64,000 nt of DNA. Origin: Erythrophleum ivorense. Its lineage: Eukaryota; Streptophyta; Magnoliopsida; Fabales; Fabaceae. The first letter of the stretch is position 1, and every line of letters starts with the position of its first letter. Below are positions 32,062-43,984 of the stretch, piece by piece. A program made the translations under genes and the position numbers. The notes under the pieces were generated by a model that was not told where the DNA came from, did no database searches, and was given only the letters and a program-made list of their open reading frames with translations. The stretch covers positions 25,497,470 through 25,561,469 of the forward strand of contig JAIUCV010000008.1 in assembly GCA_026724425.1 (NCBI GenBank), in the 5' to 3' direction.

Positions 32062-35000
32062 TGTGAACACCGTATTTTGTCCGGGCATACTCCAAAAATA
32101 AGAATAAAATTAAACTAATAAAAAATAGAAAACAAAAAAAAACAAAAATCAATAGGTCCTTTTAGCTCAATAAGCTAAAACAAAAAATTAAAGGAGAAAG
32201 AACTAAAAAAAAAAACGCCCATTACTCCAAAGTTAAAACAAAAAAAAATCAAAAAGAGACTAGAAAAAAGAAAGGAAAAAATGAATTAAATAGGAAAAAG
32301 TAAAATCCCACAAAGAAAAAAAAAAGGCTAAAAGCAAATAAAAAATACCAAAAAATAATTAAAAGAATAATAATTAAAAACAAAAAACAAAAAAAAATTC
32401 ATCAAAAAGGACTACAAAAAAATACAAAAATAATATATATTAAAAAAAAAGGGAAACCCAAAACGAAAAAAAAAGGATTAAGATTTTGGGGCCTAATTTA
32501 GAAGAGCCCAAACCAAAGCAAAAATAAAAATAAAAAAGAAGGGGCCCAAAAAAAATAAAACAAAACAAATGAAAAAAAAAACCTTCAGCCCAATCCCAAA
32601 CCTAACCACTAGAGCCAAAAAAAAAATCATTTGAACCCAAAAAAAAATCATCAGAGAAAAATGAAGCCCGAACCTAAAGAGGAGGTCCAAGGAAAGTACC
32701 CAACATCCTAAAATCTCCCCAAATAAAACAGGGCCTAAATTGTTGCAATCCAAAACAAAAAAGGAAGAGGATACAGGACCCAAACTACTAAAAATCTGTT
32801 GCCCCTTTTCAGCCCAACAACCTAAGCCCACACTCAAACCCGTCTCTTTTCAGAAAACCCTACCCGTTTCCTTTCTCCCTTGGGCGCTTCTGAAGGACGC
32901 ACTGAAGCACGCAATATTGGCAGAAGCACAATGCGGGGGGACCACTCACTGAGGCACGTACAAAGTAAGGACAACAGGTGCATCAGAGGGAGGGGGTATC
33001 TGAAATTAAAAGAGCAGGGGGGAGCCCGAGACGTAGGGACGAACGAAGGAAAGGGGAGAACATTTTTGGGGATTTGTGGAGACGAAGAACCAAAAAATAG
33101 AGGAGGGACTGGAGAGCAAAAGAGATTCGGAAGGAACGAGCGAAGGATTAGGGGAAAGGAAAAAGGGACTTTCGAATTGGGGATCAAGGAAAGCAAATGA
33201 GACTCAAGAAACGAAGAGTGTGAAAGAGAATGGAAAATCGAAGGAGGAGGCCGAGAATAAAGAACGAAAGGAAGAAGCAGAGAGCAAAAGAGACAAACAG
33301 AGAAGGAAAAAATGGTGCGAATGAGAGACCAAAAAATCGAGAAATAGAAATGCAAAAGAGACGGAGGTGAGCTTGAGGGAGGATTCATCATTTCTAGATT
33401 CCTTAGAGGTATGTTTTCACGATTGTCTTCCTTTGAATTTTTGTTTCTCCTGAGCGTATTATTGCTATATAAAAGATTTTTAAAGTATATTATGAGATTG
33501 TTCTTATTGCACGTTCTAATTCTATGGAAGAATAGGTTCTTATTTGTAAAAATTTCTTTGCTCCTATATACTCTGATTTGGCTCTACATTGATGGAAGAT
33601 TATCCCTCTGTGTGATTGTGAATCATTTGCTATATCTTGAGAGTTCTGTTTAAAATTTGGTGTAGAATTTGACTAATTTGTTTGTTTATATAACTATTGC
33701 GTCTGGGCTCTGTCTTTGTCGCTTGTTAGGATATGTTTTCACGTTTGAACTGTGACGAGAAATTTTCATGAATACGTTAAACTCTGCTTAGTTGTCCCAT
33801 AATGTCATGAGCTATCTGCACCTTTTTTTCCTAAAGCTAAACAAATTAGTTGTGCAGTGGGGTAGCTTCGGGTTATAATGAGTTATCCCTTTACTCTAGC
33901 CATGCATTTCTTAATCGGGGATGGGAAGATGTTCCGTGTTTTATCAGGTCTCCATAATTGATCATATGGTGTTCCAGCTAGCGTGTTTCTTTGTATAGTC
34001 AGTGTCCCCATGATAAATAGGGAAATATTAATCTGTTGTTGTTTTGCACTGGAAACTGGATTAAGTTCTGGCTTGGCAAGGCTGGTCATTTCACTGATTC
34101 ATGATAGCATTTGGACTGGGTACGATGCTCATTGTTCCATTATTTTCTTCCTTTCTGTTTGTGAATTTGGACATGGTAGAGCCTCACTTGGAATGACTTA
34201 TTCACAAGATCATATTTTACAGTTGCCATTCTTTCCTTTGTGTCTTGTAATTGTTCCCTATTCCCTTTTTGCTCTGTTCTGGTTTGGTTACTAAAAGGTA
34301 TGTATTGGCTGGAGGAACAAGTCTTGGTATCCATTGGTTCTTGTCCTTCAGGGCCTCTTTGTTTGCACTTGACTCAACTCTATGGGTTTGGGTGTTCAGA
34401 TTTATGTTTCTTTAGGATATTTGGTTAAGGGTTGATTTAATTTGAGGGAGCTGTATGTCTTAGTTTGGGAATCTGGTTCAAATGGGATTGGTCCAAACTT
34501 ATATGGGATGCTTAAATCAATTGTGGAGTATAACTTATCATCATGGAAGCTAATATGCCTCTTTGGTTCTGTTGTGTGTGAGGTCCCTGGAATCGGTGGA
34601 GTGAAGAGAAAGGGAAGTTGTACAGAGGAGTTAGAAGGCACTCCGTTGGTTGAGGGGGGATGCCCCAGAGGAGCAACACATGGAACCTGCTAGAAAACAC
34701 GCGAGAGTCACATATCAACCTAACCAAGGGATGGAGACACCGAATGAAGACAAATGGGTTTTATGTCCTTCTTTATGTATCTAAAATGTATTTGTATCTT
34801 ATGCTTACTCAACTATGCACAATGGCACATACCATCACCAATTATTGTTTGTTGGTATGGCATTTTGTTTCTTTAAATTTATTTTTTAATATTAGAATAG
34901 TCGTGTGGGATTCTTTGTCCCCTCAAGCATATAGGAATAGACCTATAGGTCATGTGGGGCAATAAAGTCTCCTTGGTACCTATTTGGGTCTCAAATTTAC

Positions 35001-35548
35001 ATTTCAATAATGTTTTGGTTTTTCTTTCTATATATATAAAAAAAAGATTTCAAGAAAAAGGAGATAGGATAAAACAAGAAACAAAAAAAAAGAATAAAAA
35101 GAAAGGGTTTTGCAAGTTAAATAAAGTTTTCAAATTCAAAACTAAATTTTAAGTAATCAAACTTTTTTAAGTTCCCATTTCCAAAAAAAATAAATAAACA
35201 AAAATCAATTTTCCCTTTTATAGACTTTGGATTTTCTTCCAACCTTAGTTTGATAACCAAAAAATTAATTTAATTATAAGGATTAAAAAAAACTAAAAAC
35301 TAAAAAAAATGATAATAAGAAAACCAAAAACAAAAACAAAAATTAAAAGATAAATCCAAAACAAAATCGAAAACAAAAAAATATAATAATAAAATGCAAA
35401 AAAAAAACAAACAAACAAAAATAAAATACAAAATTTATAGAATACATGGCAATAAAAAAATGAAGAGAGCAAAATGTGACCCAAAAAAAATACAAATAAA
35501 AAAAAGGCGAATAACGTGTGAGAAGTCAAAAAGAATATGAATAAAAAC

Positions 35549-36424
35549 CAATGTTTTTAAAATCGGACCAGTTATTGAATCGGTGAAGGTATTAGTTCAC
35601 GGTTTATTGGTAATAATTAAATATATATATTTTTATTTTATATATTAGAATTTAATATAATAAATAATAACAAATAAATATTAATAAATTTTGAAACATA
35701 TTATAATTAATTATACATAAAAATAAATCAAATATGATATAATATTTAAATTTTAATTTGTTTATATATTAAACTTATTTATATAATTTTAATAAAAATT
35801 ATATGAATTTTATTTTTAATTTATTATATTAAAATTTTATAATTATAAATAAAGTAATAATAGAGATTAAGTGATATAGGTGTAATTTATCAATTTAAAA
35901 GTCAGGGATCTGAATCACAAGATTATTTTAATTTGTTTAAATAAAAATATACTAAGTCTTTAACTCTTTATATTAAATATTGCATTTAATATACAAAATT
36001 GTTGGTTGCTTTTGTGGTAAAGGTGTAGCTGATTTAATTCAGGGGGTACGTGTTTGAGACTGGTGGAAGCCAGTTTTGGTGATTTGCTTTTAATAAAAAT
36101 CACTTAGTTTTATATTATATATTATATATTGCATATACATTCTTGAAGATGCTTGTTGGTTCAGTGGTGTGGACGTGCAGCGTTGGGGGAGTGTGAGGTG
36201 CAGGGTTCGAGACGCAAAGGCTGCATTTTGCGAAATTATATATGCAAGAAGCTACAGACCAGTTCAATCGCGAGTTTGGAGCCAGTTTTCACTTCGAACC
36301 GCCCGGTTCAACCCGATTGTTGACCAAGTTTGACCGGTTCTGAGACAAGTCCAGACCGAACAGATGGCCGGTTCACCGGTTTTTCAGTTGAATCGGGCGG
36401 TTCGGTCTGGTTCTAATAACTCTG
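35549..36424. mobile_element. hAT-like non-autonomous transposon (876 bp)
   Basis: An 8-bp target duplication ATAAAAAC lies at 35541-35548 and 36425-36432, and the ends form an imperfect inverted repeat: CAATGTTTTTAAAATCGGACC against CAGAGTTATTAGAACCAGACC on the other strand (about 15 of 21 matching). Eight-bp duplications and CA(G/A)nG ends fit the hAT superfamily. The edges are rich in CCGGTT/AACCGG words near 36.28-36.41 kb. There is no transposase; the interior is AT-rich with tRNA-like modules. Confidence 0.75.
36157..36214 (+). repeat. tRNA-like module with A and B boxes inside the hAT-like element
   Basis: TGGTTCAGTGG (36157-36167) fits the Pol III A box and GGTTCGAGACG (36204-36214) fits the B box apart from the last base. 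The 47-bp spacing is tRNA-like. A diverged relative with GTTTGAGAC lies at about 36003-36060 and a weaker third near 35864-35920. This looks like SINE-type sequence or a tRNA-derived module carried by the transposon; it is not a functional tRNA gene, as no cloverleaf is evident. Confidence 0.5.
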
Positions 36425-37998
36425 ATAAAAACACAAACAAAATAAAAAAAAATAAACAAGAAAAAAGAAGAGAGGAAATAACAAGAGAAAATCAATTAAA
36501 AATAATAACAAAAATCAACAAAAACAAATAAAAAAATATAAAACAAAACAAAAACATAAAAACAAAAAGGAGAAAGAAAAAAAAAGGAATAAAATAAAAC
36601 TAAAAAAAACACATGAAGAAAGAAAAGCAAAAATAGAACGACAAATTAAAAAAATAATAATAATAAAGGATGAAGCAATGTAAAACCCAAAAACAAAACA
36701 AAAACAAAATAATAAAGAAAAATATTAAAAAAAAGATAAAAAAAAAGAGTCAAAAATAAAACCAAAAACAAAAAATCAAAATACAAGAAAAATTAAGAAA
36801 ATTAAAAATTAAAAACGAATTAAATAAAAAGTTTTTGAAAATGCAAAAAGGAAAAAGGAAAACCTTTTTAACTTCAAAAAAATCATTAAATGAAAAAAAA
36901 AACCCAAAACAAACCAAAAACAAAACAAAACAAAAACCAAAAGTAAAATAAAAATTGAAACAAAAGGAGGAAAGGGGGAAATTTTACTACTGACAAACAT
37001 CACTTTGAAACTTAAAAATAGATAAATTAAAAAAAAGAAAATTTTGACCCAAAAAATTTCACAAAAAAACAAGAAATAAAAAAATCGACAAGAATTAAAC
37101 CAAACCAAAAAAAGAGACGGAAGGAAAAATGAAGGAAAGGAGGAGAAAAAAAATGCAAGAAGATTAAAATTAAATTTTACTTTAACAAATCTAAACACAT
37201 CAACCAATTTCAAAATTGCTTTATTGGTTAAAGGAAAAGTTAATTTTTATCTTCTTTATCTTTTCAAAATAAACCAAAAAAAAAACAAATAAAAAAAAGA
37301 TCAAAAGTAAAGCTAAGAAAAAAAATCAATCAAAAATTAAAAAAAAAAATCAAACAAAAGCAAAACAAAAAAAAAAGAAACCAAGAAAAAAAACAAAAAC
37401 AAAACAAAACATTAACCAAATGCAACTTTTCTTCGAACTACGTGGACTTTGATTCCTTTTATAGGGTACGTAGGCTCTAAGCTTTCATCATCGGTCAAGT
37501 TCGCTATTGTAAATAAATATTTTTTCTTTTAATTTCATTTCTTCCTTTCTTATTTTAATTCTTGAATTTCTTTTCATTTTATTTTACTATAGATTTCCTT
37601 TCCTTTTATAATTTTAACTTTATTTCCTTTAATTTCTTTATTCCTATTTTATATGTGATTTGTTATGGAGAATTAAAATAGAATTAAGGCCATTTTATTT
37701 TTGCACGACTAACTTAGGGTAACCGTTCTTAGTAACGGGTGTAGTGGGATGCCTAACACCTTCCCTACTCACAATCGACTCTCGAATCCATTTTCTGGTT
37801 TGTAGACTATCTTCCAAATAAAAAGGCTTTTCCAAAGTTTTGCCTTTTAAAATTTAAAATTTTGGTGGTGACTCCTGCACCTATTATTATTATTTCATTT
37901 TAATTTTGCAATTTGGTTTTCAATTTCAGTGAGAAAATAGAATTTTTCTTTTTATTTGATAAAGGCGCCACGCGATCGCATTTTCAGGTGTAACAGTT

Positions 37999-38016
37999 TG
38001 GCGACTCTACTGGGGA
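37999..38016 (+). other. Primer binding site of element 4
   Basis: TGGCGACTCTACTGGGGA lies three bases after the LTR end and differs by one base from element 3's TGGCGACTCCACTGGGGA. The initial TGG pairs with a tRNA CCA end. Arg tRNA is the usual primer reported for Ogre-type elements; I did not check the tRNA itself. Confidence 0.8.
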
Positions 38017-39138
38017 TTGTTAGAGAGTCAAGCCCAAATTAAATTAGTTGTGTAAAATATTATGGCCTTCTTTTATTTCGGTTCTCCTTTTGTTTGTTAT
38101 TTACCTCACATGGTTAGCATAGATAACATATCTTTCACATGCTTGCTTCATATGTTTTATTTTCTAGATTGTGTACATGATATATGTTAAGATAGATAAC
38201 ATGAGGAATAAAACCTTAAGGTAGATGACCATGTTTGTATATTTTACTTCTTATTTATATCTGTATATATATTCCTTTATCTTTTATTCTACTAATCTAC
38301 CTAGCAGATGAGGGCTGGGTAGTCTATAGAATGAAAGATAAATGCTTTCCTTACACACATCATTGAGACACAAGTATCTCACACACAATATGGGCCCTAT
38401 ACCCGGGTCTTAATACATCTTAGGTTAGTGGAGGTTTATATTGATTTCCTGTGACGCCTTGTGCGTCCTGAGGCTATCATGAAGACCTCACCTAAATTGT
38501 GTCTTGTGTATATGGGCTTGATTTGTGTAGGATGCTTTTCCTCTCAAAGTTAAATTCATATAGCGAGATCCTCACCTCATGGTGGGGGCAATTTAGGGAC
38601 CCATGTCTTAGGAGTCATAGAGCTACCTTGAAAAATGCACTGATAGTTAAACCATAGATATCTCCCTAAATAGTTAAAGCCAGACCATTGTAAACCTGCG
38701 ATCTTAACTTAGAGTTTACCCATAATAGGACAAAAGAGGGTGTTTTTAACTATTTCACCATCACATTCATGCATTTAATAAAGCCCATATGGAAAGTGAC
38801 ACATCGTCGCTATATACTGGAATAATTAATGATATGTCATTGCACAATTTGACATACGATAACTGTGATGCAGGTATGAGTCAATTAAACCAACATTTGT
38901 CTAGTGAGTTTCCAACCCATAAACGGCCATAACCACATTTATCATTATCCTTCAAAAAGGGAAACATTTAGCATACATTTATTTTCCTTATATCCATACA
39001 TAAAAAGGAAAAGAAGTCCTTCCTTTAAAATTTCCATCCCCACAAAATAACAAATTCCTCATAAGGAAAAAAAGGTCTTCAAAATTTTGGGAAAACATGG
39101 CATCAACAAATGAGTATCATGTCTTGGTTAGAAATTGG
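38017..39138 (+). other. Element 4 leader (5' UTR), first part
   Basis: Non-coding leader aligned with the reverse complement of element 3's leader at about 55.5-56.63 kb. It contains no long open frame. It ends with ATTGG (39134-39138), the target duplication created by element 3. Confidence 0.75.
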
Positions 39139-39729
39139 TGTCACACCCGAAAATGCAACCGCGTGGCGCTTTGCTCACATAAATTCAAAAGATTTTAGCA
39201 ATTTCAAATGAAATTGGAAAACAAGATTCAAAATTAAAATGAAATGTAAGGGTTCAGGAGTCGCCACCAAAATTTTAATTTTTAAGAGGCAAAACTTTGG
39301 AAAAACCTTTTTATTTGGAAAAATAGTTTACAAACCAGAAAATGAATCCCGGAGTCGATTGTGAGTGGGGAAGGTGTTAGGCACCCCACTACACCCGTTA
39401 CTAAGAACGGTTACCCTAAGTCAGTTGTGCAAAAATAAAATGGCCTTAATTCTATTTCAATTCTCCCTAACAAATCACATGCAAAATAGGAATAAAGAAA
39501 TAAAAGGAAATAAAGTTGAAAGAAAATAAAATAAAATAAAAGTAGAAAAAGAAAGGAAGTCGATATTAAAATAAAACAGAAAGAAATTTTAGAATTAAAA
39601 TAAGAAGGAAATGAATGAAATTAAGAGAAAGATGTTTATTTACAAGGGCAGACTTGACCTAAGATGAAAGGCTAGGGCCTATGTACTCTTTAGGAGGGAT
39701 CAAAGTCCAAGTAGTTCGATGGGAGATTG

Positions 39730-41110
39730 TATTTGTTGATTTTTTTTGTTTTTGTGTTTTTTTGTTTTTGTTTTTTTTTTCTTCTTACTTTTGGTTTTTA
39801 TTCTTTGTTTTCTTTTTCGAAAAGACAGAGAAAATAAAATTACTTTTTCCTTTAACAAATAAAATGATTTTGAAATTAGTTGATGTGTTTTAATTTGTTA
39901 AAGAAAAATTTAATTTCACTTTCCTTGCATTTCTAGTTTTTTCTCTCTTTTCGTTATCATCATTTTTTTTTTTGCTTTTCATTCATTTGTTGTTTTTGTT
40001 TTATTCTTGTTTTTTTTCCTTTCTATTTTTATTTCTTTCTTCTTTTTTTTTGACTTTCAATTTTTCCAATAAAATTCTTTTATTAGATATGACATTTGTT
40101 CTTAATTTTTTCTTTTGTCTTGATTTTTAATTTTTGATTGGTTTTGTTTTGACTTTTTTTTTTTGTATTTTTGTTTTGTTTGATTTTTGTTTGATTTTCA
40201 ATTCTTGATTGATTTTGTTGTTGTTTTTGTTTTGTTTTTTGTTTTGTTTGATTTTTGTTTTGGTTGTTTTTTTTATTTTGTTTTTTTTAATTATTGTTTA
40301 TATATTTTTTTTTGAAAACACAAAGAAAATAAAAATTACTTTTTCCTTTAACAAATAAAACAAGTTTGAAATTGGTTGATGTGTCTTAATTTGCTAAAGG
40401 AAAATTTAATTTCACTTTTCTTGCTTTTTCCAAATTTTCCTCTCTCTTTTTTTTTTCACCTTTTATCTTTATCATACTTTGTTTTCATTTTTAGTTCATT
40501 CTATGTTTTGCTCCCATTCAACTTTGTGTTTCTTTGTTTTCTTTTTGGTGTTTTCTTTTTCCCTTTTTCTTTTTGGTATATATTTTTGTGTTTGTTTTTT
40601 TTTCTTTGTTTTTTATTTGCTACTCTTTTTTTTATGTTCATTGATTATTTTCCCTTCTTTTTTTTATTTGTACATTTGATTCTTTGTTTATTTGTTTGCT
40701 TGTCTCTTTTTTGGTTTTCAATTTCATTTATTATTATTATTATTTTTACTTTGGTTTTAGTTTTTTTTTTTTGCTACTATGTTTGGGATTGATTGTTATT
40801 TCTTTTTTCGTTTTTCTTCTTGCCTTTTGAGTTTGTTTTATTCATCATTATTTCTATATTTTCCACTTTATTACCTTTATCTTCTTTTTCTCTTACTACT
40901 TTTATTTTCTTGCTTATACTTCTCCTACTATCTTTTTTGTTTATTTGTTTTTTAGGTCATTATTACTTTATTATTCTTTTTCGATCCTTTTGTTTCTTTA
41001 GTCTTTTAGTTCTTTACCATTTGGTTTATTATTTAGTTGTTTATTAGTTTACTTACTTTTCTTCTTGCTATTATTTTTTATTCTTATTATATTTATTATC
41101 ATTATTTTTT
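39730..41110. repeat. T-rich low-complexity tract, 3' LTR of element 3
   Basis: Dominated by TTTTGTTTT and TTTCTTTTT words on the plus strand (A-rich in the element's sense direction). Open frames here, such as a 138-residue Phe/Leu-rich one at 40376-40792, have no family resemblance and are composition artefacts. The matching tract in the right LTR is 57240-58680. Confidence 0.8.
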
Positions 41111-42830
41111 TTTTTGAGATTTCAGCCATTATATTCTTCATTATACTCCTTTTCTTTTTCTTTTCTCTTGCTGCTTGCCTAGTTTGGAGATTGTTTTAAG
41201 TTTGTTTGAACTTGGGAATAACATTTCTCCTCTTTACCCACTTTGCAAAAAGAGTTTTGAAATAGATAAATCTTTAAAACCCAAGATGATCCCTTTTATT
41301 TATGACTCGACCCATTTCTAATATTTGCTTTGTTTCCTTTTTGAAAGATTTTTTTTTTAATTTTAATGAAGGTCCAAAAGGCATCAAGGGGGCTATGGTG
41401 CCGCACATGGCATTTTGGTTGATAACTATGGGCTTGAGGGGATATGGAATCCCACACAGCCATACTAAGAAAAATAAAAAATAAAAAAAAATAAACGAAT
41501 AAAATAGCTGAGATTTGTGAAGTGGGTGTTTAGTGTCCAGTGTTCAATATCACTATTAGGCAGGTTTATATTTACATAGTCCGTACAGAATAAAAATAAA
41601 AAAAGAGACAAAAATGAATAAACAAGGAAAATAAAATACAAATAAACATACAAATACAAATAAGAAAAAGAAGAGAATTCATAAAGAAACATAGGTTACA
41701 ATTGGATCTTGCGACATGTTATCTCTTCCCACCAAGGTCCACACAGTCAGCCTCTGGGGTAGCATGACCCGGATCCCCGTTCCACTCCATCAATGCGTTC
41801 ATGTCACCAAAGGGGGTAGCACACACCACAGAAATGTAATACAGCCAAAATAGGGAGAGGCAGAATCGCAAAAACGGAAATTAGTTAAGGCAGAAACAAG
41901 GCAAACATAGCATGGTTCTTCTGATCATAATATCAAAACTCTATCCTAAGGGTTAATACAATTTCCAAACACAAATATGAATCAACATTCAGTCTATAAC
42001 ATTGACCAATTCTGGACAAACAGCCCAGACTCACATAAAATTTGACACCAGTTAAGAGTTCCAGATTTCAATCTCCAATATCCAAAATAGATGATCAACT
42101 GGAATCAACCCACAGAGCACATCGACATCCTTTCCTTTTCTTTTTTTTATACCTAAGAGGATGCAGAGATAAGTAAATAAACCAAACAGGCGAAATCTAA
42201 ACTCCAAAATAATCAAAATCCAGCGGCCACAGACTCACAGCTCATCCCATTATATCGAATTAATAATCAACTGGGTTCAACTCATAACAGATCAACCATT
42301 TTTAGCATCGAGGTATAAGAGGATGCAAAGACAAAGAGGTATACCAGACCAGACAAGGAAGAACAGACAAATCAATCATCCTAAATGGACCTCAGACTCA
42401 CAGCGCATTCAATCCATAAGTCATTCAGAACAAATCAGCACTCACAATTAACATTTTAAGGGTGACTGGGAATGATAGGATTTACCTTTGATGCCTCAAA
42501 ACTCGAGTGATTTTTCTTCGGTCGACCGCCCTCTATTCTGCCCTCATCTTCAACCTTGAGTTCTCGGTTTCCCCGCGAGAATTTCTTCAACTTGGCGTCC
42601 TTCTTCGCCCTTCCAGGGGTCTCACTGCACTCGCCCGACCTCTTTCCTTCTTCGATCTCTCCTTCTCGAGTCCCTCAGCCTTAAACTAAATAGCCCCGTC
42701 GTGATTTCCACTCCGACCCCTTTGTCTCTCTAATTTCTCTCTAGCTGGAAAATTCCCAAACCCCTCTCTCAGATTTCTTTCCCGGCTTCCCCCCGAAAAA
42801 CCAACCCCGTCCAAATTCCTCCCTCCTTTG

Positions 42831-42838
42831 CTTTTATA
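42831..42838 (-). promoter_or_regulatory. TATA box, 3' LTR of element 3
   Basis: TATAAAAG on the minus strand within a GC-rich, C/T-strand-biased segment, at the same place as 60372-60379 in the 5' LTR. Confidence 0.6.
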
Positions 42839-43539
42839 AGCGCTCACAGGTGGTCCCAATCTCATCTCCGTACCCCCCTCTGCTCCACTAATTCCTGTGC
42901 TCAAGCTCGCAATTCCCTCTCGTACGAATCGCGTCGTCTTGCCTCTGGAGTGGTCGCGCGAAGGGACGCCAGAGCAGAGAGAAAAGGGGGGGGACCAGAG
43001 AGCGTTTAGAGTTTCCTCTCTTCCGTCGGTTCTTTTCCTTCGGCTTCAAAAGTTCTCGATGCATTAGTGGGTTCGGGTTAGGGAAGCTAGAGGCCCGATG
43101 CATCAGTGGGTTCGGGTTAGAGAGGCTGGAGGCCCAGAACTCATGGATGGGCTTATTCTCTTTTAGTTTTTCTCTCTTTTTTTTTTTTTTATTTCAGGCC
43201 CAATTTCGGATTAACTTTGGGTTGAACTCCTTTTCTTTTTCTTTTTTTTGGGTGAACTCATGGATTGAACAAAATGGGCCTATTCTCTTTTAGTTTTCTC
43301 TTTCTTTTTTTTTTATTTCATTTATTTTGGATTTTTGTTACTCTCCCCCTTTGATATATATATATTTTTTATTTTGGATTAATTGGCATTTACTCTCTTT
43401 TTTTTTTAATTTTAAATTTAAGTCCCCCTTTTTTTATTTTTTTTAAGCTTATTAAACTAAAAGGATTTTTTTTTTTGGATTTTTTTCATTTTCATTTTTT
43501 TTATTAGTTTAACTTTATTATTATTTTTGAGATATGCCT

Positions 43540-43815
43540 GGACAAAATACGGTGTTTACAGTTGCCCCTCTTTACTTGTTTCTTAAGCAAAGAAATTGAA
43601 AATGTAATTTTTGACATATTTTGCATAAGAAATAAGTAAAGGTAAGAACATGTATTTTGTCTAGGGCGATTTGATTTTTTGTTTGGCAACCTGTAGGAGT
43701 AGGAAGCAACCTAAACAAAATATGATGTTTACAAGCTGCCCTTCTTTACTTATTCTTTAAGCGAGGAGATTGACAATATGATTTTTGGTATCCTTAGCTT
43801 AAGAATAAGTAAAGA
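43540..43815. repeat. Duplicated LTR-edge and stem-loop unit at the polypurine tract
   Basis: The LTR edge phrase ACAAAATACGGTGTTTACA plus the adjoining GTTGCCCCTCTTTACTT is followed about 175 bp further by a diverged copy (AACAAAATATGATGTTTACA then AGCTGCCCTTCTTTACTT at 43716-43758). Each copy opens an inverted repeat: CTTTACTTGTTTCTTAAGC (43570-43588) against 43623-43641, and 43743-43762 against 43797-43815. On the minus strand the first copy provides the polypurine tract GAGGGGCAAC next to the 3' LTR. Confidence 0.75.
43561..43575 (-). other. Polypurine tract of element 3
   Basis: On the minus strand AGTAAAGAGGGGCAAC directly precedes the 3' LTR start TGTAAACACC. A purine-rich GAAGGGCAGC in the duplicated unit at about 43735-43745 is a second candidate. 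Confidence 0.65.
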
Positions 43816-43984
43816 TGGAAACATATATTTTGTCTGGGGAGCTAATAGGTAAAAGAGAATTAGCTTACCTGGAAGTGTTGGAACTTGATAAAAAATACTT
43901 GTGAGTACCAGATCTTTGAATGTGGATTCAGTTTATACAAGATTCTGGAGTGCTTGGTGTATGCAGAGCCTTTGGGGCTTTGGC

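Larger units (their letters stand above)
34990..37420 (+). repeat. A-rich low-complexity tract in element 4's LTR
   Basis: Apart from the hAT-like insertion at 35549-36424, this stretch is dominated by AAAACAAAA and AAAATAAAA words on the sense strand with very few G or T runs. It corresponds to the T-rich plus-strand tracts in element 3's LTRs. Phe/Leu-rich open frames on the minus strand are by-products of this composition. Confidence 0.8.
32062..37995 (+). repeat. Element 4, 5' LTR (5934 bp)
   Basis: Starts TGTGAACACCGTATTTTGTCC, the sense form of element 3's LTR start, and ends CGCATTTTCAGGTGTAACA, the counterpart of element 3's other end. Conserved blocks shared with element 3 include GTGTGGGATTC at 34905 and the GTAACGGGTGTAGTGGG region at about 37732. 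It is longer than element 3's LTRs (about 4.43 kb) partly because of the 876-bp hAT-like insertion. A GA-rich stretch (about 32.88-33.40 kb) is followed by a donor-like TTAGAG/GTATGT at 33408/33409 and a T-rich, intron-like stretch. No clean TATA box is visible; ATTAAAAG near 33003 sits where element 3 has TATAAAAG. Confidence 0.85.
39139..43560 (-). repeat. Element 3, 3' LTR (4422 bp)
   Basis: Starts TGTCACACC (plus strand) and ends GGTGTTTACA. Nearly colinear with the right LTR, with small indels in homopolymers. Between 42481-42720 and 60022-60261 I count about 14 differences by eye, all transitions. It carries TATAAAAG at 42831-42838 (minus) and the donor-like AAAG/GTAAAT (intron side from 42485). 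Confidence 0.92.

Noticed and set aside
32834..33391. 185-residue Ser/Pro/Phe-rich minus-strand frame in element 4's LTR
   Set aside because: Lies opposite a GA-rich LTR leader; Ser/Pro/Phe/Leu richness follows from CT-rich DNA.
36157..36214. tRNA gene
   Set aside because: A and B boxes are present but no cloverleaf stem set could be seen; kept as a tRNA-like module only.
40376..40792. 138-residue Phe/Leu-rich open frame, with relatives at 40793-41047, 57890-58192, 58021-58359 and 36809-37213
   Set aside because: Produced by T-rich low-complexity DNA in Ogre LTRs; frames differ between the two LTR copies and nothing resembles a membrane protein family.
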